Shown piece after piece: positions 51,041-59,161 of a stretch of 64,000 nt of DNA; within the stretch, counting starts at the first letter, position 1; the number at the start of each line of letters is the position of its first letter. The translations under genes and the position numbers were made by a program. Source of the stretch: Blastococcus saxobsidens. GTDB lineage: Bacteria; Actinomycetota; Actinomycetes; Mycobacteriales; Geodermatophilaceae. The notes beneath the pieces are model-generated. The model saw nothing but the letters and a program-made list of their open reading frames with translations. It ran no database searches and was not told the DNA's origin. Location of the stretch: positions 22,498 through 86,497 of the forward strand of contig NZ_POQT01000017.1 in assembly GCF_002938435.1 (NCBI RefSeq), given 5' to 3'.

Positions 51041-53066
51041 CGCTCACCACTCCCAGCGACTCGATCTGCGCTGTCCGGGACACCTCCGCGTAGGAGATGA
51101 CGGGCAGCCGGGGAAGAATCTGGCGCATCAGGCGGGACAGGGCGGCGCGGACCTGGGGCGAGCAGACCAGGACCGGGGACAGCCCGGCGCGCTCGGCCTC
51201 CTCGAGCATCCCGCTGCAGCCGGAGACCAGGGCGTCGACGGCGCCGGCGTCGAGGGCCAGGACGGCGCCCATGTCGGTCGGGCGGACCGCCTCGAGCAGG
51301 CGCTGCTCGAAGCCGGGCTCCAGCGTGAAGACGTGCAAGCGCTCGTCCGGGGTGACGTAGGGCTGGCTGATCGCCGAGCCGAGCGCCGCCCGGGCCGCCT
51401 CGACGAGACCGTCGAGTTCGGTCGACTGCTTCGCACGTACAGAGAGTGCCTCGAAGATGCGCACCAGGTCCCGGATCGACACACCCTCGCCGAGCAACGC
51501 GTGCAACACGCGTTGCACCTCTCCCAGGGTGAGCAGCGTGGGGGTGAGTTCCTCGACGACGACGGGGTGCGAGCGCCGCACCATCTCCACGAGGAGGCGC
51601 ACGTCCTCGCGGCCGAGCAGGTCCGCGGCGTTCTGCCGGACGACCTCGGCCAGGTGCGTGGTGATGACCGAGGAGCGGTCGACGACGGTGGCGCCGGCCA
51701 TCTCGGCGGCCCGCTGCAGCTCGGCGGGCACCCACTTGGCCGCGAGCCCGAACACCGGCTCCCGGGTGGGCTTGCCGGGCAGGCCGTCGAGGCCGTCGCC
51801 GATGGCGAGGACGGTGCCGGCGGGGGAGCTGCCCTTGGCCACGGGCACGCCGTTGAGCCAGATCACGTACTGCGACGACGGCAGGTCGAGGTTGTCGCGG
51901 GTGCGGACCAGCGGGATGACCAGGCCGGTCTCCATGGCGACCTTGCGGCGCAGCGCCTTCACCCGGTCCAGGAGGTCACCGCCGCGCGAGGCGTCGACCA
52001 GGTCGACCAGGTCGAAGGCCACCTCCAGCTCCAGCGGGTCGACGCGCATCTTCTCGGCGATCGCCTCGGGCGAGTCGGGCGCCGGCTCGAGCTCGGCGGC
52101 GGCGGCCGCGGCCTCGGCGTCCTCGTCGATCTCCTCGACGTCGGTCATCCGGCTGGCGATGATCAGGAACAGCCCGCCGACGAGCAGGAAGGGCAGCTTG
52201 GGGAGCCCGGGGATCAGGCAGAGCGCGAGGGCGGCGCCGCCGGCGATGCGCACCGACTGCTTGAAGCGGCCGAGCTGGGCGATCAGGTCGGTGCCCATGT
52301 CGCCCTCGGTCGCCGACCGGGTGACGATGATGCCGGTCGCGGTGGACATCAGCAGCGCCGGGATCATCGACACCAGGCCGTCGCCGACGGTCAGCAGCGA
52401 GAAGGTGGACACGGCCTCGGCGGGGGCCATGCCGCGCTGCATGACGCCGATCGCGAACCCACCGATGAGGTTCACCAGCGTGACGACGATGCCGGCGATG
52501 GCGTCGCCCTTCACGAACTTCGAGGCGCCGTCCATCGAGCCGTAGAAGTCGGCCTCGGCAGTGACCTCCTGGCGGCGCTTGCGGGCCTGCTTCTCGTTGA
52601 TCAGGCCGGCGTTCAGGTCGGCGTCGATGGCCATCTGCTTGCCGGGCATGGCGTCGAGGGTGAAGCGGGCCCCGACCTCGGCCACGCGGCCGGCACCGTT
52701 GGTGATGACCACGAACTGCACGATGGTCAGGATCAGGAAGATGACCATGCCGACGATCAGCGAGCCGCCGATGACGATGTGGCCGAACGCCTCGATGACC
52801 TTGCCGGCGTAGCCGTCGGTCAGCACGAGCCGGGTCGAGGAGACGTTCAGCGAGAGCCGGAACAGGGTCGCGACCAGGAGCAGCGACGGGAAGACCGCGA
52901 AGTCCAGCGGCTTCTTGATCTGCATCGCGACCAGCAGGACGAGGAGGGAGACCGCGAGGTTGACCCCGATCAGCAGGTCCATCATCTCCGCCGGCAGCGG
53001 CACCACCAGCATGAGCACGATGGCGACGACGCCGATCGGGACGGCGACCTTGCCCAGGCCCTTCAC
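51021..53066 (-). CDS. flhA: Flagellar biosynthesis protein FlhA
   Basis: A 681-residue export-gate protein that forms a nonameric ring at the flagellar base. Eight helices fill residues 1-310, with the conserved cytoplasmic FHIPEP-type loop visible as ARFTLDAMPGKQMAIDADL. After a linker of about 330-345 (acidic, Ala-rich), the large cytoplasmic domain binds export chaperones (SVITTHLAEVVRQNAADLLGRED region, split across domain 3). Its C-terminus includes RLPVISYAEVSRTAQIESLG. It follows flhB after a 176-base gap holding a large inverted repeat. Confidence 0.96.
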   Translation of the reverse strand: MKGLGKVAVPIGVVAIVLMLVVPLPAEMMDLLIGVNLAVSLLVLLVAMQIKKPLDFAVFPSLLLVATLFRLSLNVSSTRLVLTDGYAGKVIEAFGHIVIGGSLIVGMVIFLILTIVQFVVITNGAGRVAEVGARFTLDAMPGKQMAIDADLNAGLINEKQARKRRQEVTAEADFYGSMDGASKFVKGDAIAGIVVTLVNLIGGFAIGVMQRGMAPAEAVSTFSLLTVGDGLVSMIPALLMSTATGIIVTRSATEGDMGTDLIAQLGRFKQSVRIAGGAALALCLIPGLPKLPFLLVGGLFLIIASRMTDVEEIDEDAEAAAAAAELEPAPDSPEAIAEKMRVDPLELEVAFDLVDLVDASRGGDLLDRVKALRRKVAMETGLVIPLVRTRDNLDLPSSQYVIWLNGVPVAKGSSPAGTVLAIGDGLDGLPGKPTREPVFGLAAKWVPAELQRAAEMAGATVVDRSSVITTHLAEVVRQNAADLLGREDVRLLVEMVRRSHPVVVEELTPTLLTLGEVQRVLHALLGEGVSIRDLVRIFEALSVRAKQSTELDGLVEAARAALGSAISQPYVTPDERLHVFTLEPGFEQRLLEAVRPTDMGAVLALDAGAVDALVSGCSGMLEEAERAGLSPVLVCSPQVRAALSRLMRQILPRLPVISYAEVSRTAQIESLGVVSGAVAIR

Positions 53067-53156
53067 TCGCCCACTCCGGGCGTGGATGGCGGACGACGGC
53101 TCACCCCTCCCTCATCGGCAGGCCGGGAGGCGGCCGGTACCTCCCCGCCCCCCGCA

Positions 53157-53217
53157 CCGAGATCCCGCGATCTCGGCGCATGAGGCCTCTCGAAGCGCCG
53201 AGATCGCGGGATCTCGG
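53157..53217. repeat. Perfect 23-bp inverted repeat, cruciform-like
   Basis: Arms 53157-53179 and 53195-53217 are perfectly complementary around a 15-base spacer. Each arm is itself a palindrome (ccgagatc and gatctcgg around four bases), so the DNA can fold as one long hairpin or as two small ones. It lies in the only sizeable gap between export-gate genes (flhB and flhA). It looks like a REP-type element inserted into the operon. Confidence 0.85.
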
Positions 53218-53242
53218 CATGGGGGGCCGTGCGGACGTGGAG

Positions 53243-54388
53243 TCAGGCGGCGGCGGTGCGGCGGCGGCCCGCCTTGGGCAGGTCGGTGACCTCCGGCGGC
53301 TCGAAGCCGGGCCGGTGGAAGCCGCCGCGCACGCCTCGGGCGCCCAGGTGCATGACGAAGGCCAGCACGCGGGCGACGGCGTTGAACAGCTGCGGCGGCA
53401 CCTCCTGGCCGATCTCGCAGGAGGCGTGCAGGGCGCGGGCGAGCGGGATGTCCTGCACCAGCGGGACCCGGGCCTCCGCCGCGCGCTCGCGCAGCTTCGC
53501 GGCGACCTCGCCGGCGCCTTTGGCGACGACCCGCGGGGCACCCTTGGCCGCCTCGTACTTCAGCGCCACCGCGACATGCGTCGGGTTGACCAGCAGCACG
53601 TCGGCCTCGGCGACCTCGGCCATCATCCGGTTCCGGGACATCTGCATCTGGATGCCGCGGCGGTGGGCCTTCATGTGCGGGTCGCCCTCGGCCTGCTTGT
53701 ACTCCTGCTGGATCTCGTACTTGCTCATCTTCAGCTGCTTCATCATCTTCTTGCGCACGACGACGTAGTCGGCCACGGCGAGCACCAGACCCGTGACCGC
53801 GACGACCCGGAACATGAGGACGGCGGAGTCGGCGAAGGTGGCCGCGACCGCCGACAGCGGCAGGGCGCCGGCCGACGACACCAGCGCCTGCGCCCGCTCG
53901 CTGGTCACGATGACCACCGTCCCGAGCGCGGCCGTCTTGATCAGCGCCTTCGACGTCTCCCACAGGCCCTGGGTGCCGAACATGCGCTTGAAGCCGGGGA
54001 GCGGGTTGAACTTCTTCAGCGTCGGCTTCATCGGCTTGCCCGCGAAGCGCACACCGCCCTGGGCCGCCGAGGCCGCGACACCCACCACCAGGAGCGCGAT
54101 CGCCGTCGGCAGCAGCGTCTGCAGGAACGCCAGCAGTGCCAGCCCGAGCAGCTCGGTCACGGCCTCGATCTCGGGCTCGCGCGCCACCCGCGCCACGTGC
54201 ACGAACAGCTGCTGCACGGTGTCGAACGCGTTGCCGACCATCATCGGCAGCAGTGCGCTGGCCGCCGCCACGCCGAGCCAGGTGCCGAGCTCCTGGGTGC
54301 GCGGGATCTGCCCCTCTTTGCGCGCCTTCTTCAGGCGCTGAGGAGTTGGCGCCTCTGTCTTCTCACCGCCCGGACCGTCCTTGGCCAT
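53243..54388 (-). CDS. flhB: Flagellar biosynthesis protein FlhB
   Basis: A 381-residue export-gate protein that switches substrate class from rod/hook to filament. Four helices lie within residues 35-210, the conserved EIQQEYKQAEGDPHMKAHRR linker follows, and the autocleavage site NPTH is at residues 268-271. The cytoplasmic tail ends basic (AGRRRTAAA). The N-terminus has the usual GEKTEAPTPQRLKKAR. Start shares its first base with the fliR stop. All key motifs are intact. Confidence 0.96.
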   Translation of the reverse strand: MAKDGPGGEKTEAPTPQRLKKARKEGQIPRTQELGTWLGVAAASALLPMMVGNAFDTVQQLFVHVARVAREPEIEAVTELLGLALLAFLQTLLPTAIALLVVGVAASAAQGGVRFAGKPMKPTLKKFNPLPGFKRMFGTQGLWETSKALIKTAALGTVVIVTSERAQALVSSAGALPLSAVAATFADSAVLMFRVVAVTGLVLAVADYVVVRKKMMKQLKMSKYEIQQEYKQAEGDPHMKAHRRGIQMQMSRNRMMAEVAEADVLLVNPTHVAVALKYEAAKGAPRVVAKGAGEVAAKLRERAAEARVPLVQDIPLARALHASCEIGQEVPPQLFNAVARVLAFVMHLGARGVRGGFHRPGFEPPEVTDLPKAGRRRTAAA

Positions 54389-55152
54389 CAGCCGCTGCGC
54401 AGGGAGATCATGGCGCGGACGCCGTTCTCGAGCAGGGCGTCCAGGGCCGGCGGGAGCAGCGGGAAGGTCAGCCCCAGCATCGTCAGGGTCAGCATGATCT
54501 TCACCGGGAAGCCGAGGGTGAAGACGTTGAGGGCCGGGGCCGCGCGGCTCAGCAGGGCCAGGGCGACGTCGGCCAGCAGCAGGACGGCGACCATCGGCCC
54601 GGCGATCTGCAGCGCCGCCAGGAACATCATGGAGAACGCCGTGATGAGCACCGAGGCGATCTGGTCGGTCGGGACGTCCCCACCCACCGGCAGCCCCTGG
54701 TAGGAGGTGGCGAAGCCCTTGACCATCAGCAGGTGCCCACCGCTGGTGAACAGCAGGGTGGAGGCGAGCAGGTAGTGCAGCTTGCCGAGCGAGCTGTTCT
54801 GCGTCATCGCCATGGGGTCGTAGCCGGGCTGCAGGGAGAAGCCGCCGGCGACGTCGAGGATGTCGCCGGCCATCTGCACCGCGGTGAACAGCACCTGGAC
54901 GACGAACCCGAGCGCCGCCCCGATGATCACCTCCGTGACGGCGGTGACCAGCAGGAACCCGGCGGTGGGTGTGGGCAGCGTCGGCGCGATCTGCGTCGAC
55001 AGCAGCACCGAGAGGGCCAGGGCCAGCGCGCCCTTGACCGCTCCGGGGATGACCCGCGAGTTGAAGGGCGGCGCCAGCAGGACGAAGCCGGCGGCACGCG
55101 CCGTCCCGAGGAGCAGGGCCGCGAGCGTGACAGCCGGGACCGAGAGGTCCAT
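54388..55152 (-). CDS. fliR: Flagellar biosynthesis protein FliR
   Basis: A 254-residue membrane protein of the export gate, with six hydrophobic segments. Family features include FVLLAPPFNSRVIPGAVKGAL near the N-terminus, FVVQVLFTAVQMAGDILD in the middle, and GPMVAVLLLADVALALLSR. It assembles with FliP and FliQ into the export channel. It follows fliQ by four bases and precedes flhB with a one-base overlap, the standard fliPQR-flhB order. Confidence 0.95.
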   Translation of the reverse strand: MDLSVPAVTLAALLLGTARAAGFVLLAPPFNSRVIPGAVKGALALALSVLLSTQIAPTLPTPTAGFLLVTAVTEVIIGAALGFVVQVLFTAVQMAGDILDVAGGFSLQPGYDPMAMTQNSSLGKLHYLLASTLLFTSGGHLLMVKGFATSYQGLPVGGDVPTDQIASVLITAFSMMFLAALQIAGPMVAVLLLADVALALLSRAAPALNVFTLGFPVKIMLTLTMLGLTFPLLPPALDALLENGVRAMISLRSG

Positions 55153-55156
55153 GGCG

Positions 55157-55432
55157 CTACGTCCGGTCGAGCAGCGCCGGTAGCTGGTCGAACAGGGTGT
55201 GGGTGAAGCTGACCAGCTCGGACAGCACCCAGTTCCCGGTCACCAGCAGGGCGATGGAGACCGCGATCATCTTCGGGACGAAGGAGAGCGTCGCCTCCTG
55301 GATCTGCGTGGCCGCCTGGAACAGCGAGATCAGGAAGCCCACCAGCAGGGCGGTCAGCAGGATCGGGGCGGCGACCTTCGCGGCGACCATCATTGTCTGG
55401 GCTGCGATGTCGGTGACGTCGGCGTCGGACAT
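55157..55432 (-). CDS. fliQ: Flagellar biosynthesis protein FliQ
   Basis: A 91-residue protein with two membrane helices (LLTALLVGFLISLFQAATQI and AVSIALLVTGNWVLSELVSF) and the family core IQEATLSFVPKM between them. Four copies pack around the FliP/FliR core. Length matches the family exactly. Its start touches the last base of fliP. Confidence 0.95.
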   Translation of the reverse strand: MSDADVTDIAAQTMMVAAKVAAPILLTALLVGFLISLFQAATQIQEATLSFVPKMIAVSIALLVTGNWVLSELVSFTHTLFDQLPALLDRT

Positions 55433-56277
55433 CAGCCGCCACCCCCGTACGAGCCCACCAGCGCGGTGGTGATCAGCGCCCAGCCGTCGACGACGACGAA
55501 GAGCAGCAGCTTGAAGGGCAGCGACACGATGGTCGGCGGGACCATCATCATGCCCAGCGCCATGAGCGCGGCGCTGACCAGCATGTCGAGCACCAGGAAC
55601 GGGATGAAGATGACCAGCCCGATGATGAAGGCGCTCTTCAGCTCCGAGAGCACGAACGCCGGGATCAGGGTGGTCATGCTGACCTGCGTGGCGTCGGCCG
55701 GGGCCTCCTCGCCGGACAGGTCGATCATCAGTCTCAGCTCGTCCTCGCGGGTGTTGTCCAGGAGGAACGTGCGCAGCGGCACGACGCCGGAGTCGTAGGC
55801 CTGCGAGACCGTCATCGCCCCGTCCATGTAGGGCTGGACGGCGATCTCGTTGATGTCGGAGAAGACCGGGCCCATCACGAACAGGGTCAGGAACAGGGCG
55901 ATGCCGGTGAGCACCTGGTTCGGCGGCGAGGTGGCCATGCCGAGCGCGTTCCGGGTCAGGCCCAGGACCACGATGATCTTGGTGAACGAGGTGGCGAGGA
56001 GCAGCACGGACGGCGCCACGGAGAGCACCGTGATCGCCAGGATCAGCGTGATCGAGCTGCTCGGCGACCCGTCGCCGATGGAGATGTCCACGGTGCCGTC
56101 GACGGCGGGAGGCGTCGGAGCCACCGGGGCGGTGGGCGCGGTCGGCGCGGCGGCCGCCGGATCGGCGAGCAGGACGGCGGTGAGGCCGGCGACCAGCGTC
56201 AGCAGGAGGACCAGGGCCGCGCGGCGCCAGGTCCGGGAGCTGCCGGCCCCCGGCAGCGGGCGCACCGGAGCCGTCAT
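55432..56277 (-). CDS. fliP: Flagellar biosynthesis protein FliP
   Basis: A 281-residue export-gate protein. A signal-like N-terminus (AALVLLLTLVAGLTAVLLAD) is followed by an Ala/Pro/Thr linker. Then come the canonical blocks: SVAPSVLLLATSFTKIIVVL, RNALGMATSPPNQVLTGIAL, FLTLFVMGPVFSDIN, and the C-terminal IPAFVLSELKSAFIIGLVIF with LGMMMVPPTIVSLPFKLLLF. Five copies form the channel. Its start overlaps the fliO stop by four bases (ATGA). Confidence 0.95.
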   Translation of the reverse strand: MTAPVRPLPGAGSSRTWRRAALVLLLTLVAGLTAVLLADPAAAAPTAPTAPVAPTPPAVDGTVDISIGDGSPSSSITLILAITVLSVAPSVLLLATSFTKIIVVLGLTRNALGMATSPPNQVLTGIALFLTLFVMGPVFSDINEIAVQPYMDGAMTVSQAYDSGVVPLRTFLLDNTREDELRLMIDLSGEEAPADATQVSMTTLIPAFVLSELKSAFIIGLVIFIPFLVLDMLVSAALMALGMMMVPPTIVSLPFKLLLFVVVDGWALITTALVGSYGGGG

Positions 56278-56723
56278 GACCGGCGCACCGTCCGCTCGCG
56301 CAGCTCGTCGACCAGCGACCCCCAGCCGTTGCGGTCGAGCACCGAACCGGCCAGCACGCCGGGGGAGGAGGACCGGGCCGCGACCAGCGAGGGCGCCGGC
56401 CGGGGGGTCGGGAGCTCGCCGTCCTCGGGTTGCTCGACGCGCGCCCGGGCGGGCCGGCGCGACTGCAGGGCGTCCTCGACGGCGTCGGGGTCGACCTCGG
56501 CGAGCAGGGTGACCTGCTCCTCGGTCGCGCCGATGACCAGCACCAGGTCGGCGATGCGCACCACGTTGACCGAGCTCGCCCGGCCCATGCGCTGACGGGC
56601 GATGACCTCGATCAGGCCGTTGCCCTGCCCGAGCCCCTTCTTCTTGGCCAGCCGGGCGGCGAACCACAGGACGCCGCCGATGAGGGCGAGCGACAGGAAG
56701 AGCCGGATGATCATCCAGGTCAT
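56274..56723 (-). CDS. fliO: Flagellar biosynthesis protein FliO
   Basis: A 149-residue bitopic protein that helps assemble the FliP ring. The N-terminal helix is LFLSLALIGGVLWFAARLAK, followed by the family's beta segment IEVIARQRMGRASSVNVVRI, then LVLVIGATEEQVTLLAEV. The C-terminal 70 residues are Arg/Pro-rich and poorly conserved. Start overlaps the fliN stop and its own stop overlaps the fliP start (ATGA at both ends), so the trio is translationally coupled. Confidence 0.88.
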   Translation of the reverse strand: MTWMIIRLFLSLALIGGVLWFAARLAKKKGLGQGNGLIEVIARQRMGRASSVNVVRIADLVLVIGATEEQVTLLAEVDPDAVEDALQSRRPARARVEQPEDGELPTPRPAPSLVAARSSSPGVLAGSVLDRNGWGSLVDELRERTVRRS

Positions 56724-57466
56724 GCGCTGGCACCGAGTTCCGCGGCGGCGGCGTCGGTCACGATCTCGCTGATCCGCAGACCGAAGTCCTCGTCGACGAC
56801 GACGACCTCACCGCGGGCGATGAGCGTGCCGTTGACCAGCAGGTCGGCCGGGGCGCTGGCGGCACGGTCGAGCTCGACGACCTCGCCGGGGTGCAGGGAC
56901 AGCAGTTCCTGCACCGTCATCCGGGTGCGGCCGATCTCCACGGTGACCTCCATGGCCACGTGGCGCAGCAGCTCCAGGCTGCCGCGCTGCTCGCGACCGG
57001 CCGTGGGCAGGGTGACCTGCAGTGCGAACGTGGCCTGGTGCTCGCCGTCGGCCATCAGCGGGACGGCGACGAACATGCCCTTGTCGCGCAGCCCGTCGAG
57101 GGCGGCGACCGGCTCCTCGGTGTGCTCGGAGGCGACGCGCACGCGGCCGAGGCTCGCGGCCGCGGCCTCCAGCGCCGGACGCAGGGCCGCGGAGACGTCC
57201 ATCTGGCCGACGGGGGAGTTCTGCAGGGCGTCGACGACCTCGCCTGAGACGACGAGGACGACGTCGCCCGACACCTCGCCGGACAGGCCTGCGGTGACGG
57301 CCAGAGCGGCCGACGGGGGCAGCGGGACGGTGTCGGGGTCGCTGACGGGGGCCCCGGGGACGAGCGCGGAGGTCGAGGGGACCAGCGACGCGGCGGCCCG
57401 GGCTGCGGCGACGACGACCGCCGTCACGGTCTGGGAGTCCTGCGAGTCGGTGCGGGGCGCGGTCAT
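56720..57466 (-). CDS. fliN: Flagellar motor switch protein FliN with N-terminal extension
   Basis: A 248-residue switch protein. The C-terminal SpoA domain (about residues 165-245) has MEVTVEIGRTRMTVQELL, HPGEVVELDR and the typical RGEVVVVDEDFGLRI. E. coli FliN is 137 residues. Here the first 160 residues add a domain (ALAVTAGLSGEVSGDVVLVV, then GQMDVSAALRPALEAAAASL) that resembles the CheC/CheX-like part of FliY. Whether it is a phosphatase or structural is unknown. Start overlaps the fliM stop by ATGA. Confidence 0.9.
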   Translation of the reverse strand: MTAPRTDSQDSQTVTAVVVAAARAAASLVPSTSALVPGAPVSDPDTVPLPPSAALAVTAGLSGEVSGDVVLVVSGEVVDALQNSPVGQMDVSAALRPALEAAAASLGRVRVASEHTEEPVAALDGLRDKGMFVAVPLMADGEHQATFALQVTLPTAGREQRGSLELLRHVAMEVTVEIGRTRMTVQELLSLHPGEVVELDRAASAPADLLVNGTLIARGEVVVVDEDFGLRISEIVTDAAAAELGASA

Positions 57467-58527
57467 GCGGAGTCCTTCGCGGCGTGCGGAGCGTGCGGGG
57501 TGGGGACGATCGAGGCGGCCAGGCGGCGCCGGTGGTTGCTGGCGATCGCGTAGGCGAACGTCACGTCGTTGGTGGTGACCTCCAGCGGGCTGTCGCGCGG
57601 ATGGCGCAGCAGCAGGACGTCGTCCACGGCGAGGGAGAGGAGGTCGGAGGAGGAGACGGTGAGCGGCGCGAACCGCACGCTGACGTCGACCGGCACCAGG
57701 TTGAGCCGGGCGGCCAGCGCCTCGCGGGCGCGGGCCCGCTTGCGCAGCGCCTGCTCCGACAGCTGCGGGGACGCGGCGTTGTTCAGCGACTGCGCGAACG
57801 AGGAGAACGGCAGCACGACCGTCGCCTCGCCCTCGCGGGCCCCGACGGCCATCTCGAACGTGGCCACCATGACGGTGTCCGAGCCGGCGGCGGCCTGCGC
57901 GAGCTGCGGGTTGTACTCGCGGCCGACGAGCACCGGCTGGATCTCGGTGATCGGCTGCAGCGACCGGGCGAACTCCTCGAACAACCGCTCGAGCAGGTGG
58001 TTGGTGATGCTGGTCTCCATGCCGGTCATGGGCCGGTTGGGCTGCGCCGCGTTCCCGGAGCCGCCGAGCATGTGGTCGACCATCGCCATCGCGATGTCCA
58101 GCGGGAAGGCCAGCATCCCCTTGCCCGCCAGCGGCTCCATGGTGAAGGTGGAGATGAAGGAGGGGTTGGGCAGCAACCCGATGTAGTCGTCGTAGGAGAA
58201 CTGCTCGATGCCGACGAGCTCGAGCCGGGCGCCGGCCCGCAGGAACGTCGTCAGGATCGTGGTGGCCTGGCGGGCGAAGTTCTCCTGCGCGATCTGCATG
58301 ACGCGCACGTGCTCGCGGGAGAGCTTGGTCGGCCGCCGGAAGTCGTAGGTCCGGGGCGCTCCACGCCGGCTGCGGCTGGCGGGGGTGGATGGGCCGGCCG
58401 CTGCGCCGGTCGCGCCGGCGGGGGCGGCCTCCGGGGTCTCGGTCGGCGCGGCGTCCGGGGCCGCGTCCGGGGCCGGCGCGGCGGCTGGGGCCGGTCCGGT
58501 CTCGGGGGTGGTCACGAAGTCCCTCAT
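57463..58527 (-). CDS. fliM: Flagellar motor switch protein FliM
   Basis: A 354-residue C-ring protein that couples the stator to rotation. Core motifs: YDFRRPTKLSREHVRVMQ, FARQATTILTTFLRAGARLE, MVDHMLGGSGN, and MTGMETSITNHLLERLFEE in the middle CheC-like domain. The C-terminal SpoA domain includes DVSVRFAPLTVSSSDLLSL. The N-terminus is Ala/Pro/Thr-rich and lacks the usual EIDALL-type peptide that binds phospho-CheY. No upstream start adds it. A hairpin separates it from fliL. Confidence 0.93.
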   Translation of the reverse strand: MRDFVTTPETGPAPAAAPAPDAAPDAAPTETPEAAPAGATGAAAGPSTPASRSRRGAPRTYDFRRPTKLSREHVRVMQIAQENFARQATTILTTFLRAGARLELVGIEQFSYDDYIGLLPNPSFISTFTMEPLAGKGMLAFPLDIAMAMVDHMLGGSGNAAQPNRPMTGMETSITNHLLERLFEEFARSLQPITEIQPVLVGREYNPQLAQAAAGSDTVMVATFEMAVGAREGEATVVLPFSSFAQSLNNAASPQLSEQALRKRARAREALAARLNLVPVDVSVRFAPLTVSSSDLLSLAVDDVLLLRHPRDSPLEVTTNDVTFAYAIASNHRRRLAASIVPTPHAPHAAKDSA

Positions 58528-58618
58528 CGGCGGATCCCGGGAGGAACCTGACCGGGCGCCGGACGGCGACTGTGACGCCCGTGGTGCCGGTGGCCGGTGG
58601 GGCCTCGTGGGACACGTC

Positions 58619-58650
58619 AGGGGTGCCCTCCGTGATCGGATGACACCCCT
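58619..58650. repeat. Hairpin between fliL and fliM
   Basis: Arms aggggtg and cacccct pair around an 18-base loop in the 142-base gap between fliL and fliM. It may be an attenuator or an mRNA-stability element inside the operon. It is weaker than the other hairpins. Confidence 0.45.
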
Positions 58651-58669
58651 GCGTGGTCGTGCGGTGGAG

Positions 58670-59161
58670 CTACTGCGTGACGTATTCGGTGTAGTAGATG
58701 CCCATGACCGCCTTGACGCCGTCGTGGTTGGTGTAGGCCTCGATGATCTTCGCCTCCAGCGACTCCTTGAGCGCGTCCCGGGCGCCCGTGACGTCGGCGG
58801 GCTGGGCCTGCGAGAACGTGGAGATGATCAGGTCGGCGGCCTTGGACCCGTCCGGTCCACCACCTCCGTGACCGTCGCCGGCGGCGCCCTCCACGGTGAG
58901 CTCCAGTGCGACCCCGACCTTGAGGTATCCGCCGCCGGCCAGGTTCACCGCGACCGGCGTCAGCGGCAGGAAGGTGCCGCTGGACACGGGCTCGACCTCG
59001 GTCCCGGCCTCCGCCTCACCGGACCCGGCGAAGAGGAAGAAGTAGGCGGCGCCGGCGCCGGCCAGCAGGACGACGGCGAGGAGGACGAAGAGCTTCTTCT
59101 TCCCGCCCGTCGCCTCGGTCTCCTCGCCATCGGCGGCTGCCTTCTTGTCCTTCGTGCTCAT
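58670..59161 (-). CDS. fliL: Flagellar basal body-associated protein FliL
   Basis: A 163-residue single-pass membrane protein that stabilises the stator. The helix is LFVLLAVVLLAGAGAAYFFL (about residues 24-43). The periplasmic domain begins with VEPVSSGTFLPLTPVAVNLA and contains the family motif YLKVGVALELTVE, then ARDALKESLEAKIIEAY. A Gly/His-rich loop (GDGHGGGGPDGS) is inserted in the middle. Start overlaps the motB stop by ATGA, tying it to the stator genes. Confidence 0.92.
   Translation of the reverse strand: MSTKDKKAAADGEETEATGGKKKLFVLLAVVLLAGAGAAYFFLFAGSGEAEAGTEVEPVSSGTFLPLTPVAVNLAGGGYLKVGVALELTVEGAAGDGHGGGGPDGSKAADLIISTFSQAQPADVTGARDALKESLEAKIIEAYTNHDGVKAVMGIYYTEYVTQ

Noticed and set aside
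50907..53183. Long plus-strand frame opposite flhA
   Set aside because: His/Gln/Val/Gly-rich mirror translation typical of antisense frames in high-GC DNA; flhA is complete on the other strand.
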